A stretch of 34,369 nt of DNA from Asterionellopsis glacialis (taxonomy: Eukaryota; Bacillariophyta; Plagiogrammaphyceae; Rhaphoneidales; Asterionellopsidaceae). Positions 9,897 to 20,400 of the stretch are shown one piece after another. Position 1 is the stretch's first letter. Each line of letters opens with the position of its first letter. The notes beneath the pieces were generated by a model. That model had not been told where the DNA came from. It ran no database searches and saw only the letters and a list, made by a program, of their open reading frames with translations. Both the position numbers and the translations under genes were made by a program. The stretch spans positions 1 through 34,369 of the forward strand of contig WKLE02000041.1 of assembly GCA_014885115.2 (NCBI GenBank). Reading direction: 5' to 3'.

Positions 9897-10535
9897 TTGA
9901 CGACCATTACAACAAAACAAGAGTGTGTGGAGTTGATCCGAAAATTACATCAAATGATTAAACAACTGTTCAAAACAGAAGCCACCAAATTTGCTCAACA
10001 ACTAGAAAAAGAACTTCTTGATGCTGAAATTGCAAATGATGTTCAGGGCATCGCTGCATTAAAGAATTTTTGGAAGATTCAAGAGAAGCAACATATGTTT
10101 CTGAAACTCAGAAAATATCCAAACACAGATCATAACCACATATTGACATCCACTAAAGTTCCAACTAACCCATTATCTGATCCAAAATCCTGCGACCAAT
10201 GGACTGAAATCACTGAGGCAGCAAACATTGACGAATTCATACTGAAACGTAACCAAAAACACTTTGGATAAGCATATGGTACACCATTCACAGTGGAGCC
10301 TTTATCACAACAGATCCCATTTGCCGGTGTCAGTGAGTATTCAGACCTTATTCTAGAAGGCAATTTTGATGATTCAGAAATACCAGAAATCACCACGCTC
10401 TTTATACATTCATTGAAGCAACATATCATTCTACCACAAGAGCTTCCAAAAATTCATTTAGAAACATTCAAAACAAAAATCAGGAAATGGAAAGAAACTA
10501 CCTCCACGTCACCATCCGGGATTATCACACGCTAG
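9897..10535 (+). pseudogene. LINE region between EN and RT, and RT fingers
   Basis: The first frame (9897-10271) is helical and charged and ends ILKRNQKHFG, then a TAA. The next codons read AYGTPFT in the same phase, so this stop is a single-base change from a CAA-type codon. The frame at 10293-10535 continues with an acidic stretch and the RT finger motif WKETTSTSPSG, after which it shifts at about 10520. This region leads into the RT palm and holds the conserved STSPSG turn of this LINE type. Confidence 0.75.
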
Positions 10536-11857
10536 TTAAACAACACGACGTTCCATCTACACAAACAGACGAATACAGAGATCTAGAACTTAAGCACACG
10601 TTCTTACTTGCGACAAGACTACACCTTATCAACTTTGCCTTGCAACATGGTTTTTTTTATGAACGATGGAAACCAGTAGTTAATTTCATGCTATTAAAGA
10701 AACCGGGTGATATTTGCATCCATAGGCTACGAGTAATTCATATATATGAAGCAGACTATAATATCATTTTGAGCATGTGCTGGCGTAATGTTATCCATAC
10801 AGCAGAAGATCATCAAATTTTGAATGAAGGTCAGTTTGGCAGGAGACCCGGAAAGACAGTCCATGACCCAGTCTTCATTGAAGAACAAATACAAGAATAT
10901 TCTTGTTTGACTTGATATTCGTCAATGATGTTTGCGAATGATGATTGCATTTTACCTGCTCTTGCATCACTTACCAGCCAATCTTATGGGACTCCAAAAT
11001 CAGTCTGTTACATCATGGCACAAACATTATTGGAAGCGCAATATAAACTCAAAACCAGCTTAGGCCTGTCCAATCAATTCTACAAACACACAAGCGCAAC
11101 ACCCATTTATGGATCCGGCACGGGTAGTGGAAATTCACCGGTAATCTGGGTATTTATTAGTAGTACCTTGTTTGATTGTCATAATCAAGTTGCTTCCAGA
11201 GCTCGCTTCACATCAATTGATCACAAATATTCAATGTCGTTTAGCATAAAAGGTTTTGTGGACAAAAGCACCGGGTATTGCAGCGCTACCACAACACCAG
11301 AAGCCAATGTCAGTGACCTATTTAATAATATGCAACACGATGCACAATTATGGAACAATCTCCTGTGGCAATCGCGAGGCGATTTGAAACTTTCGAAATG
11401 TCTGTACCATGTGTCTGATTTTAGGTTTATGCCTAGAGGGGAACCAGTGTTACACAATAACTTCCCAAGCATGAAAATCTCATTACCATCTAATTCAGAA
11501 GACTGTAATCTAGTTATTTGCCAGAAATATCCATACACTGACCATGAAACTTTAGGATGTTACAAATCGCCAAGCAGAAATCAAATACAACAATTACTTG
11601 CTTTACAAGAGAAGAATAAGAAACACTTACAAGTAGTGCTGTCCCGACCATTCTTGCGACATGAGGCATGGATATACTACTTTACTATTTACCTTCCGAG
11701 TATTGGTTATAGCCTTCCAGTAAGTCATTTTTTGGCTAACACCTTAAACAACGTCCAACAGCATACAACCAGAGTGCTTTTAGCAAAAGCAGGCTTCAAT
11801 CATAATACGAGAAAGGCAATAGTTTTTGGTCCAAGATCGCTAGGTATATTAGAATAG
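10487..11857 (+). pseudogene. LINE reverse transcriptase core
   Basis: The frames at 10487-10915 and 10925-11857 carry the RT. Visible blocks are the fingers (KPVVNFMLLKKPG), then GQFGRRPGKTVHDPV, a damaged motif A (FANDDCILPALASL), motif B (GSGTGSGNSP) and the catalytic box, which here reads FVDKST (codons 11255-11272). The second catalytic Asp of the usual DD pair is therefore Lys (AAA, 11264-11266). A stop at 10913-10915 falls just before motif A. These changes indicate a dead polymerase. The downstream part (LSRPFLRHEAWIYYFTIYLP) is the thumb and connection. Confidence 0.88.
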
Positions 11858-12720
11858 CACACATTATACAATATACAAGGCATTGGCCAAGTCACACTTC
11901 ATCTAAAGCACTGGCAATCCCAGTCATTTATCTCTACCTTATTAAAAATCAACTTTACATGGATGATGGTGTAACTGGGAACTAGCTTCTCACCATTCAA
12001 AAACACCAATATCAAACCACCACACTTAGAAGCTAAATGGACGGCATCTCTCTGTGACTACCTTCATACCTTCGATGGGACAATAAATCTTCATTTAGAG
12101 CAGTGCAATAGCATCCAACAACAAAATGACAAGTGCATCATGGACATAGTTCTTACCTCAAAGAAGTTTAAATCTTATGAAATACGACAAATCAATTATT
12201 TCCGTCTATACCTACAAGCAATCACTCTGTCTGACATCACGAACGCTACTAGTACAAGTCTATGCCCAGAGATTAGAAATGGTGACATAATTCTTACATC
12301 TAGTAGATCTCAGTGCAAACACTTCAAACAAGACAAACCAGATGAGATTTCATGGCGAACTTGGAGATGAGCTTGCAAATTATTTTCAAATAAACATGGG
12401 CAACTCCACGAACCTTTGCTCAATTGACTTTATTCTTCTGATAACCTGGGCCAACGCTGGTTTAGTTATTATGACCATTCTTCAGTGACATTGTTTTTAA
12501 ACCTTCAAGATCAATACCATGAATATAAATCCAATTCAGATGATTTGTTTTATCTGACAAACAATCTAAGTATACGCCTGCCATTGTCTAGCATCCCAGT
12601 GATGTCACACCAGTCGGGCTTAGTCTATGCATCCAATTTCTTAAAAACCAACCAAAGTGGTCAAATTTGCTACAATACAATCTTCAACTTAAAGTATCCA
12701 TATATAGTATTATCGATTCC
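11858..12720 (+). pseudogene. LINE connection between RT and RNase H
   Basis: Conserved-looking segments lie in changing frames: GIGQVTLHLKHWQ just after 11858, PHLEAKWTASL near 12020, and an open part at 12140-12370 with FKSYEIRQINYFRLYLQ and SDITNA. This block sits between RT and RNase H in LINEs of this type and carries no catalytic motif. Several stops are present. The assignment rests on position and recalled family similarity. Confidence 0.6.
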
Positions 12721-13467
12721 ATAGAAAATGAGGCAGTAATTATCACAAGTGATGGATCAGTGTCCGACAGAGGAATTGGGACCTTTGGGTGGATTGCTGT
12801 GTTGTCTTCTGGCCAGCGACTCCTTTCATATGCGGGATGGGCATACAGATGCTCCCCTGGATCCTCCATGCACACTGAGGCCTAAGGTGTTTTATCATGG
12901 GTACGATTTTTATATCTCCTCCATAAATACCATAACGTTGATTGGCCTGAATGCCTTCAATTGTATCAGTATACAGACAGTCAATGGTTACTAGTTCGCA
13001 TCAAGAATTTACAAGACCAAGAAATAACTTCACCAAACTTGACTTTACTGGGAGATTGGGAGATTGTGCACATGATCGTAGAAACTCTACAAAAACTCCC
13101 TTGGTACAAACTTCATCATGTTAAAGGATACCAAGATGAGCAAGAACAGGTAGTCGACCTACCGCTCCCAGCGCAACTGATTGTGGAGGCAGATCATCTC
13201 GCAGGACTTATGCATCAATTACTGCATCCTCCTGAAATATCTAAAGTTATACAGTTTCCTACAAACCTGGCTCAACTCAATATTGCAAACGCTACGTGCA
13301 CAAGGAAATATCATCAACAAATACGCCATGCATGTCACGCCCCAGAACTTGAAGCATACATTATGGAACAACAGTCACTCCAAAAAATATCAATATCAGC
13401 AAATCAACCAGAAGGCATTGTCCACAGTTATTACTGCAATGTCTCCTTGACATCTGATACTAATTAA
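12667..13467 (+). pseudogene. LINE RNase H domain
   Basis: The RNase H catalytic positions are readable: Asp in IITSDGS, Glu in SMHTEA, Asp in YTDSQWLL and the last Asp in IVEADHLAG after HVKGYQDE. The frame at 12667-12885 stops right after HTEA at a TAA. Coding then continues in neighbouring frames through 12961-13467. RNase H in a LINE degrades template RNA during insertion. The active-site set is kept but the frame is broken at least twice. Confidence 0.85.
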
Positions 13468-13499
13468 ACTGCTCCATTCCCACGTGCCTCTTAATACAG

Positions 13500-14230
13500 T
13501 AACCTCCTGATACAATAGACGCACAATGGCAATATGCCCTGGCTGCGAGAGAGCCGTCGAAGATTTCCTCCAACATTTCTGATGCAAGAACACTAAAATA
13601 TTTCAATCTTGTAAAGGTTTATTACAAAAGATACGCTCTACTTGTGATCACAGTTCATCAGAACCATGCCTACGCGATACCCTTATTTACAGTCTGGATC
13701 AACTCTTTGGTAACCCGCATACTCCACCCTCAACTCTTGTCCAAAAGGCTTATGAGTCACAGTCTGCCATAAGTTGGATTCAAATTTTGCAGGACCAATT
13801 CTCGCTCATCTGGGTAACGCTCCAAAATAACCACTATGCAACTCAGTAGAAAACCAAATACAATGGGCTAATCTGGATGACCACCATGATTAGGATCATC
13901 TTCACATGGTATATCTCATATTGGGGTATCCGCAACTCATGTAAACATGGCAAAGATGAATCCCAACAAGCATTAATTAGGAAAACCAGAATACCGCAAG
14001 AAATGAAATCCGTTTATGCCTTAAAACAACAGGTATGGTCCCGAGATAGATCAATTTTTTTTACTCTTTTGGTGAACATGTTCATCAAAAAACGACCACC
14101 CAAATGCAGAACTGGTTAGCAGTGTGGCGTCCAACTATAATTCAGAGCGTGAAGCATGCAAAGTCATGGTTAGTGAAAGGAGTTCAAACAATTAAATATT
14201 ACTTTCAATTTCAACCAGATTGAACAATTA
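13500..14230 (+). pseudogene. LINE C-terminal zinc finger and helical tail
   Basis: Just after RNase H, CPGCERAVEDFLQHF (about 13537-13580) looks like the start of a C-terminal zinc-binding motif. The further region has RNSCKHGKDESQQA (about 13930-13970), SVYALKQQVWSRDRSIFF, and in a shifted frame MQNWLAVWRPTIIQSVKHA near 14100-14165. These match the tail I know from diatom LINEs. Stops and frame changes are frequent. The element end lies between 14200 and 14290. Confidence 0.65.
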
Positions 14231-14239
14231 TCTATATCA

Positions 14240-15060
14240 ACAAATTAACTTGATGGTTACGGCTGTCGTTGCAAGTAGAATTGGTTTCTACGGTTATCAG
14301 TAGCTGCAGCGATTAATAAATGGAAAATTGTTATTATTATTTGTCCAAGGCATGGCATTCACTGGTATCATCTGAGCTGTTTTTGTGAATCTTGCATTAC
14401 TTGCATTTGCCTTTGTTTGCCTTATGATCTTTACCATCCCCGCTGTTTGTTGTCTCCTATGTTGTCTGTAACTTCCATACATTCCAGAAACTCCAGAAAC
14501 GCTGGCAGGCCTTTATCCTGAGGGTCAAACCCTTGGTGTGTCATTTCCTTGCTCCAAGTAGCTGGGAATCCAAATTCAAGGATCTTGAGTAATTCTTTGT
14601 TGGTGAGCTTAGAGTTTTCATCCGTTCCAGGGAACTTCTCTAAGTAGCCATTAAGTGTGTGAAGAGCAGCTTGGTACTCTTTGGGTGTTAGTTCACATGG
14701 CTTCCTGAGGAATTGGCACATATATTGCTGCTTCACTAGCGCCTTAAGTGACAAAAGTGCTTCTTAAGGTTGTCTCAGACCAACTTGAAGTGCTCCACTG
14801 TCTCGTTTCTGCGTTGGGTAGCCGTGGTGTTGAATGCACCCAGACCTTCTCCGCATAGTAAAGCATGGAGCATCGAGTAGTGGGCGGGCCCAGTCGTGAT
14901 GCGCTGGCCACAAATCACTTGGTCCAGATTATTGAACCAGTCCTGTAGTTCAACGGGAACTCCATAGTGTACTTCTCATGAGAGTTTTAGTCTCCAGGAT
15001 TTGATAGCAGGCTGACTTTTGCGTACTGCGCTTTAGCTAGATTCTGCTCTTTTGTACTCA
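14240..15060 (-). pseudogene. Ty3/gypsy gag (capsid region, with a second zinc knuckle copy)
   Basis: On the minus strand from about 15000: ELQDWFNNLDQV, YSMLHALLCGEGLGAF and ETVEHFKLV. Then comes an open 107-codon segment (14754-14431) with QYMCQFLRKPCELTPKEY, LLKILEFGFPATW and MTHQGFDPQDKGLPAFLEF. This is a capsid-type Gag; the FLRKP, ILEF and QGFDP motifs are typical of Ty3/gypsy gag in microalgae. A frameshift at about 14430 leads to a damaged knuckle in which one Cys-containing position is a stop. The segment lies where the 5' end of the minus-strand element should be, next to the LTR at 15202. Confidence 0.82.
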
Positions 15061-15182
15061 GAATCTTGAGCGGAAAATAAAGCAGTAGGTAGCGTCAATC
15101 ATTGCCTTGGTTAGGGGTAACAACTTTCATGGTTGAGTTGCTTAGAATTGGAATAATATCAGATAGTTACTTACTGCTTTTT

Positions 15183-15205
15183 GCATGGAGTGTTAACACT
15201 ATGCA
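15183..15205 (-). promoter_or_regulatory. Palindromic site at the expected primer-binding position
   Basis: The bases between gag and the 5' LTR, where a primer-binding site should lie, contain the 12-bp perfect palindrome AGTGTTAACACT (15189-15200). It is flanked by GCAT and ATGC, with a two-base bulge. No TGG start complementary to a tRNA CCA end is seen at the boundary. It could be a structured priming site or a mutated one. Confidence 0.4.
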
Positions 15206-15652
15206 CTATGCTGACAACAATATTGAAAAAAAATAGATTAAGTTTATTGGAGTGATTAAATTATGAGCTATTTTAATTAGCTACTAAAAATAGTTGACAA
15301 TTCACCAATTTGTCTTCGCAACCCAATTACAGTATGGGATCCTACGGCAGATCTACTTAGAGTTTGGATTCTAATGGAGTTTGGCTTTAACATGTGAACA
15401 AAACTCCCTGAGGCATCCAATGAGAGTGCGCCGGGCTAGCATGTCATCACGTTCTGGCTTGACACATCATGCTTCTGCTGTGGAGTGGATTTTGATACAC
15501 TTTGCTCGTGACCTCAGCATTTGCATGAACATGACGCATCACTGCACGTTTGCATCTGTCCGCTTGATGATGTCATCACATTATCTGGTCTGTCCTACCC
15601 CATGATATTGTTGATTGACATATCACACAACTTGCCTACTGCACGATTCCCT
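15202..15652 (-). repeat. 5' LTR of the nested gypsy element
   Basis: The TG...CA limits give 15202-15643 (442 bp), matching the LTR at 372-816 (445 bp). Its first 70 bases are almost identical to the truncated LTR at 3688-3758. Nine further bases lead to TGATG at 15653, the candidate target-site duplication. The LTR contains several TGATG and TGACATCA-like elements (for example GATGATGTCATCAC near 15565) resembling CRE/AP-1-type sites. That regulatory reading is speculative. Confidence 0.78.
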
Positions 15653-17797
15653 TGATGGTACATCTGATAATCAGGAGCATTCTGTTTATTTATCTCATGA
15701 AACTATCATTAATACAGGATTGTTGTTCATGTTACAAGAGGCTGGGGCTCCATTGACCCTGTTTGATACAATAATTGCATGGGTTGAGAATGCTATATCC
15801 TGTGGATTTACTTTTTCTGGAAAGAATTTGCAAAGGAAAAATATTAATAAAAAATTGGAAAGAACATTCAAAACTGAAAATTGTAAGCCAAGCACAATCC
15901 CTTACATGTTAGACAGGGGGTGGTAAAGAAGATGTAGTAGTGTTTGATTTCATAGCAATGTTTGAATCCTTGATAAATGATCCAAGAATCAACAATGCAC
16001 ACAACTTAATGATATCTGAGACTGATCCTACCAAGTACAAACCTGAATATGAAGTTGGTGACACACTTGAAGAAATGCACCAAGGTGAAGTTTGTCGGAA
16101 TAGTCAAAAAGAGTTGTGTACCACCAACAAAGATATTTTTTTGTGGAATAGTTTTATATATTGATGGCACTAACCTTGGTGTTTTTTATCAGGCAGATTA
16201 AAACCTGTAATGATGTCACTGACTAGGAATCAATCACATGCATAGTGTCCAATTGGGTTTATAAATAGGACTGAAGATAATGATGGAAAAGAGGATGATA
16301 TTGTGTCAAGAGGCCGCAATACTAGGAATTATCATAGAGCTCTGAGATTAATTCTATCTTGTATCAAGCAAGAGCAAAATCAGGGAGGCATAACCACAAA
16401 TATATGCATTAATGGCAACATGCATAAGGATATGGTTTTCAAAATTCCACTTGTTGTTGTTTTGGGTGACTTTGAAAGCTCTGATGATCTATGTGGGGGG
16501 TATAAATCCCACTCTGGATTGGTTAAAAGTTTATGCAGAGATTGTGACTGTCCTACTGAAGAAGCAGATTATCCTAATGTTATTTGCAAACCACACAAAA
16601 GAAAGGACATCTTTGGGGTAACTGATGATGAGTTACAGGAAATGTCACACTACAAATTATATAATGCATTTGATGATGAAATAGATATGGCAAAAGGAGG
16701 ACTGCATTTGATTCTGTCCTAGCCAAAATTTCTCAACAATGTGGACACCAAAGTGACCGCGACATACCAATTGGTACATTCAATAATGGCTATGCCAAGT
16801 TGGTGGCTAGCACACTCAACTCATCTGAATATACTGGTTTAATGTTAGCCTGCATTTTGACCTGGCATACCCATGCTGGCAAAGCTGTATTTGATAATAA
16901 CATGTATCATGAAAACGGAGCACTAATCACAGACTATATGCATTTGATGGAAATGATGCTTTGTCTTGATTGTTGGATGGAAAATGGACCATAATTATTG
17001 TCAATAGTAGATGAATATGAGCATTCTTTCAGAAAATTAATGGTATTGTATTGCAAATTGGTTGATTGTACTGAAGGTTTGGGATTAAAGACCACAAAAT
17101 TTCATCAAATAATCCATAGTGTACAATACATCAAAAAGTATGGCAATCAACAAAAAGGATACATAAAAAATGTCAAAAGTCAGTGCAAACCGCAAGCAAA
17201 TGTTATGAAAAGTACCTAATTGATTTTGCTAAATTGACTATTGATTTAGACAACTGGAAGGAGAACCCCAAGAAGAACCCCAAAGAGGGTGTGCTATCTG
17301 GCACTCAATGCAGTATTCAAATAACCCAGAACTCTGAAACAAGTGAATCATACTTTAATGTAGATTTTGGGAAATGTATACCTTATACTATTCCCTTTAG
17401 TATATAGGTGAAACAATATTGAAGAATAAAGCTAAAAAAAAGGTGCAAATGGGTTAAGAATTTTATATTCAACAAACATTGTATAGAGCACATCCATATT
17501 ACCTGTCTATCAGACCTTGGCATGATTTTTGTTATTATAAAACACACATGTGAAGTTCAACTTCTATGTGTACTTGCAACTGAATACCCAGTGGATCTAT
17601 CTGTATTAGTGAAGACATGCAATCTAGAGATGACTAATCAAGGAAACAACGTATATTCTTTAATACCTGTGGTTGATGTAAAAGGTCCAGCTTATTGCAT
17701 TGAAAATATTATTGAAGAAAATGTTGAATTTACTCAGGAAGACATTGGACAGATATTTGTAGTTGATCCTCATAAAACTTGGGCAGAAAAATTTTAG
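15653..17797 (+). pseudogene. Transposon A transposase, DDE domain and C-terminus
   Basis: Continuation of the gene begun at 3315. Visible in order: an N-terminal domain (MLQEAGAPLTLFDTIIAW); the first putative catalytic Asp in YIDGTNLGVF (about 16164); the second in VLGDFESSDDLCGGY (Asp codon 16468); a Cys cluster CRDCDCP; and a helical domain with KFHQIIHSVQYIKKYG, near which the last acidic residue is expected. The C-terminal segment carries RAHPYYLSIRPWHDF and then an open frame 17522-17797. The layout resembles Plavaka transposases. It is broken by frameshifts near 15926, 16110, 16700 and 16990 and by stops near 17220 and 17407. The stop at 17795-17797 lies 28 bp from the end of the convergent gene. 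Confidence 0.75.
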
Positions 17798-17825
17798 AAC
17801 AAAGACAATAAAACAAATTTATTCT

Positions 17826-18330
17826 TTATAAAGTGAATTGTAGGCCTTGCACTACTTTCTTGAATTTACCCATAACACACCAATCTAAACTATTCCTTGT
17901 GACAGGAAGAGCTTCTGGCAGATTAGAATCAAAAATCCAATTACCCAATATACTGATGGCATGCTCACAATTTCCATCACAACCTTGCAATACCACAATT
18001 ATTGGATACATTCCTAACTCAGGGGTCAAGTTTAATAGATCAATACTACCTGTAATTTTTTCACATAACATTTTTTTCCAAATAGGTTTCTATGGTATTT
18101 TGCAAAGTCTTGATGTTATCAACTGAATAGGAATATCTTAATCCATCTGCATGGACAAATTGTGCAAGTTTGTCATGGCCATGGTAATGCAAATAGCTAG
18201 TCAAGCTATCATACACACATGTTTTTAATTTTCCTTGTTGATACTTGGTTTTGGGTCTTGCAGGTGGGATCCATCTGCTGAGTAATGGTTCCTTAGGTCC
18301 AACAATGTTTCTATTGGACCCTGCTGGAAG
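17826..18330 (-). pseudogene. Transposon A accessory gene: papain-like cysteine peptidase module
   Basis: This is the C-terminal module of the minus-strand gene. A putative nucleophile Cys lies in KTCVYDSLTSYLHYHG (codon 18219-18217). The frame ends at 18061 and continues in the next frame from 18077. There a putative catalytic His is in NCEHAISILGNWIFDSN, followed by Asp/Asn in the same motif. This Cys ... His ... Asp/Asn order with the small spacing around DSN suggests a papain-like fold. I have seen similar segments in diatom transposon proteins but cannot name the family. The break is a one-base change in a seven-A run (18071-18077). Confidence 0.5.
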
Positions 18331-18940
18331 ACGGATGAACATATAGGGTGTGGCCTTGATGTAATTTTGTATACTCTTCAATACAAAGCCTTCTACCCAC
18401 TCTGTATTCAGAAGATGTTCTTGTCCATCTTGTAATGCTCCTGCTAAATGGGCTGGTATGGTTGTGTGTCTTTCATCGTTTCCTCTCAGAATTTGTTTTT
18501 TAGGAATGTATTTGAGGCTAACTATTTGTTCACCACATTGAAATTTTGTTTCACCTTTCAGCATATCAAAAAACTTCTGCCTATCTCTTTGTAGTTCATT
18601 TATGTTTCTGTCATCTGAATACCAAGTCTGCGGAGCCTTAATTTTTGTTTTAAAGGCTTTCTTCAACTCCTCTAGACACTCTGTATTCAAGTGATGTTCT
18701 TTTCCATCTTGTAATGCTCCGGTCCAATGGGCTTCTATTTGTTTTTTAGGGATATACTTCAGGCTAACTATTTGTTCACCACAATGAATTTTTGTTTCAG
18801 CTTTCAGCATATCTAAATATTTTTGCCTAACTCTTTGTAAGTCATTTATTGTTCTGTTGCCTGCCCACCAAGTCCGTGGAGCATCTGGACCTCTCAATAA
18901 ATCATTTTTTTTTAAAGGCTTCCTTGAACTCATCTAGATT
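18331..18940 (-). pseudogene. Transposon A accessory gene: tandem ~76-residue repeat region
   Basis: Two in-line copies of one unit are present, each with TWW/TWY, an NELQRDRQKF-type helix, GETKFQCGEQIVSLKYIPKK and GALQDGQEHLLNTE. Copy 1 begins before ATG 18933 in another frame (FRNLDEFKEAFKK), so that ATG is an artefact of a frameshift in a nine-A run at 18907-18915. Copy 2 runs over about 18680-18401 and has an 11-residue insertion. DNA identity between the copies is high, indicating recent duplication. The unit has a conserved Cys but no known domain name. Confidence 0.7.
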
Positions 18941-19413
18941 TCTAAACTCTGGCTTTCTCTCCTCACGATATCTTGAATGGTCATTCCTGTAAGCTTCCCA
19001 TTGAGCATCAAAATATCTTTGTGCAATAAAGGAAAAAAAATTAATTCCTTATCCTTTTTGTTCCTCTTTGCTGCATCCTTTGTAGTATTCACCAATTCTG
19101 CTGCACACTCTTCTTTTATGGTTTCATCATTATTATTATATTGTGGTGCTTTTTCTGCATTCCTTTTCTTTCTTGTTTCCTTTTTGTGTTGACGTTGAAG
19201 TCTCAAATTTTCTAATTCTTTAGATATTAACCTTACTGGTTTGTTAATAGGTGGGTTTACAATTCTTTCCCCTGTATTCAATAGTTCCTTGACTTCATTT
19301 ACAATTCTGGTTGGTTTGTACTTATTTAAATGTGCTTTTCAAGACATTTTTTTTTATCATCATCTTCTTCTTCTTCTTCTTATTGTTCTGGAGCTTGTTC
19401 ATCTGTGAAAAAG
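18941..19413 (-). pseudogene. Transposon A accessory gene: charged linker
   Basis: This Lys/Arg/Glu-rich stretch connects the Ulp1 module to the repeats. Its main frame (19281-19040) reads ISKELENLRLQRQHKKETRK and NNDETIKEECAAEL. At an eight-T run near 19037 the true frame switches to one reading AQRYFDAQWEAYRNDHSRY, which flows into repeat copy 1. An Asp/Glu run encoded by a CTT/CAT repeat at 19357-19381 lies upstream, interrupted by a stop near 19380. It is probably disordered or coiled coil. Confidence 0.6.
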
Positions 19414-20400
19414 TCACTCATATTCTTCATTTCTTCTTGTTCTTTCTTCAATCTTCTTTGTTCTAACCATCTCCATGGTATTTTTTGACTCCCATCTAAT
19501 ACAATACCTTACATCTGCTGTCTGATCCTTTGCCTTGTCATCCGTGTTTGGTTCTTCTACAGCAGGAGTAGAAAGTATCGTAGGTAGTTTTCCTCTTGAT
19601 GATCTTATAAAATAGTCGCTCTCTTGTGTATCAACTTGAGTTATCTCTAAAGTTTGGTTTCCCTCAAAATTCAGGTTTCTCCTTCCAATGACTAGTCTGT
19701 AGTCTTCTATATCTTCTTTTGAAAACTGCTTTACCATCCAGTCAGATTGAGATAAAGTAATGTCTTCCATGAAACAGCATGGATGAACCCCACAACTTGA
19801 GCCATCTCTTTGGTCACTAACATTTTGTGATAGTTCCTGGAAATATATTTCTTCAGCTGCCTCTCCCATTTTCATTTTCAACATATGATGGATTAAGCAT
19901 GTTGTTAAATTGGATTCTTCGGATATTGAAGAGCCTGAATCAATAATATTGAAATTTACATTGGTTCCTTCCTTCCAACAGTAGACACCAAACCAAAGGC
20001 TGCCTTTGCAAAGAGGGAAGTATGCTGCTTTGTAGCCCAATTCAAATATTTCTTCAGTATTCAAAAATTGACCACTAACGTACTTTGCACCAATATTTCC
20101 CTTTATTACACGATGTCTTCTATTGTGACTTGGTTGATAATGAATGTTAAATCTTAGAGGATCTGGTAAATTAAGGCCAATCTCAATACAGTGTTCATAT
20201 TCTATATAATAATTGTACATATTTTCTTTAAGTACAGCATCATCCCAACCATGATTTGTAATAGGACCTAAAAAATGCACCACTTGGTTACTTCAGTTAT
20301 TGAATTGAGGACAGCGGTATAAAACTGAACTATGACATCATTCAACCAAGTATCATTTGTAAAGAGAGTTGGTGCATTTTGAAGAATTTCTCTAAAGCAT
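19414..20400 (-). pseudogene. Transposon A accessory gene: Ulp1/C48-like peptidase module
   Basis: The domain starts at about 20390 with WLNDVIVQFY, the entry motif of Ulp1-type peptidases, in a frame that changes near 20283. In the main 289-codon frame (20283-19414) the layout matches C48: GSLWFGVYCW (residues 94-103), IIDS with Asp115, Gln158 in SDQRDGSSCG, and nucleophile Cys164. The catalytic His expected before Trp is Leu96 here (CTT, 19998-19996), one base from a His codon. Ulp1-like proteases recur in CACTA, MULE and KDZ transposons; their role there is unproven. The tail is Glu/Arg-rich. Confidence 0.8.

Larger units (their letters stand above)
6958..14230 (+). mobile_element. Degenerate LINE (ORF1, EN, RT, RNase H, Zn tail)
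   Basis: A plus-strand non-LTR retrotransposon of about 7.3 kb between two gypsy gag fragments. The order is ORF1, coiled coil, APE-type endonuclease, RT, RNase H, then a C-terminal CPGC finger and helical tail. The composition and phrases such as GTPFT, KGYQD and PAQL-VEAD match LINEs I know from diatoms. It is nearly full length but has many stops and frameshifts, plus substitutions at RT catalytic positions. The 3' end, near 14230, has no clear poly(A) tail. Confidence 0.8.
3688..15652 (-). mobile_element. Ty3/gypsy retrotransposon, minus strand, with a nested LINE
   Basis: In minus-strand order: 5' LTR (15202-15643), gag (15060-14240), an interrupting plus-strand LINE, gag tail with zinc knuckle, protease, RT, RNase H and integrase (6957-3759), and a truncated 3' LTR (3758-3688). 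The gag-PR-RT-RH-IN order defines Ty3/gypsy. All domains carry stops or frameshifts. The interior may be a composite of two gypsy copies because the zinc-knuckle region occurs twice (6770-6957 and 14336-14470) with clear divergence. Confidence 0.8.

Noticed and set aside
372..15643. The two long LTR copies as ends of one element
   Set aside because: They are strongly diverged and the flanks show no matching target-site duplication. The truncated LTR at 3688 is the near-identical partner of the one at 15202.
18061..18077. Programmed ribosomal frameshift at the seven-A run
   Set aside because: The shift needed is +1, not the -1 expected at an A-run slippery site, and similar breaks occur at other homopolymers in the same gene.
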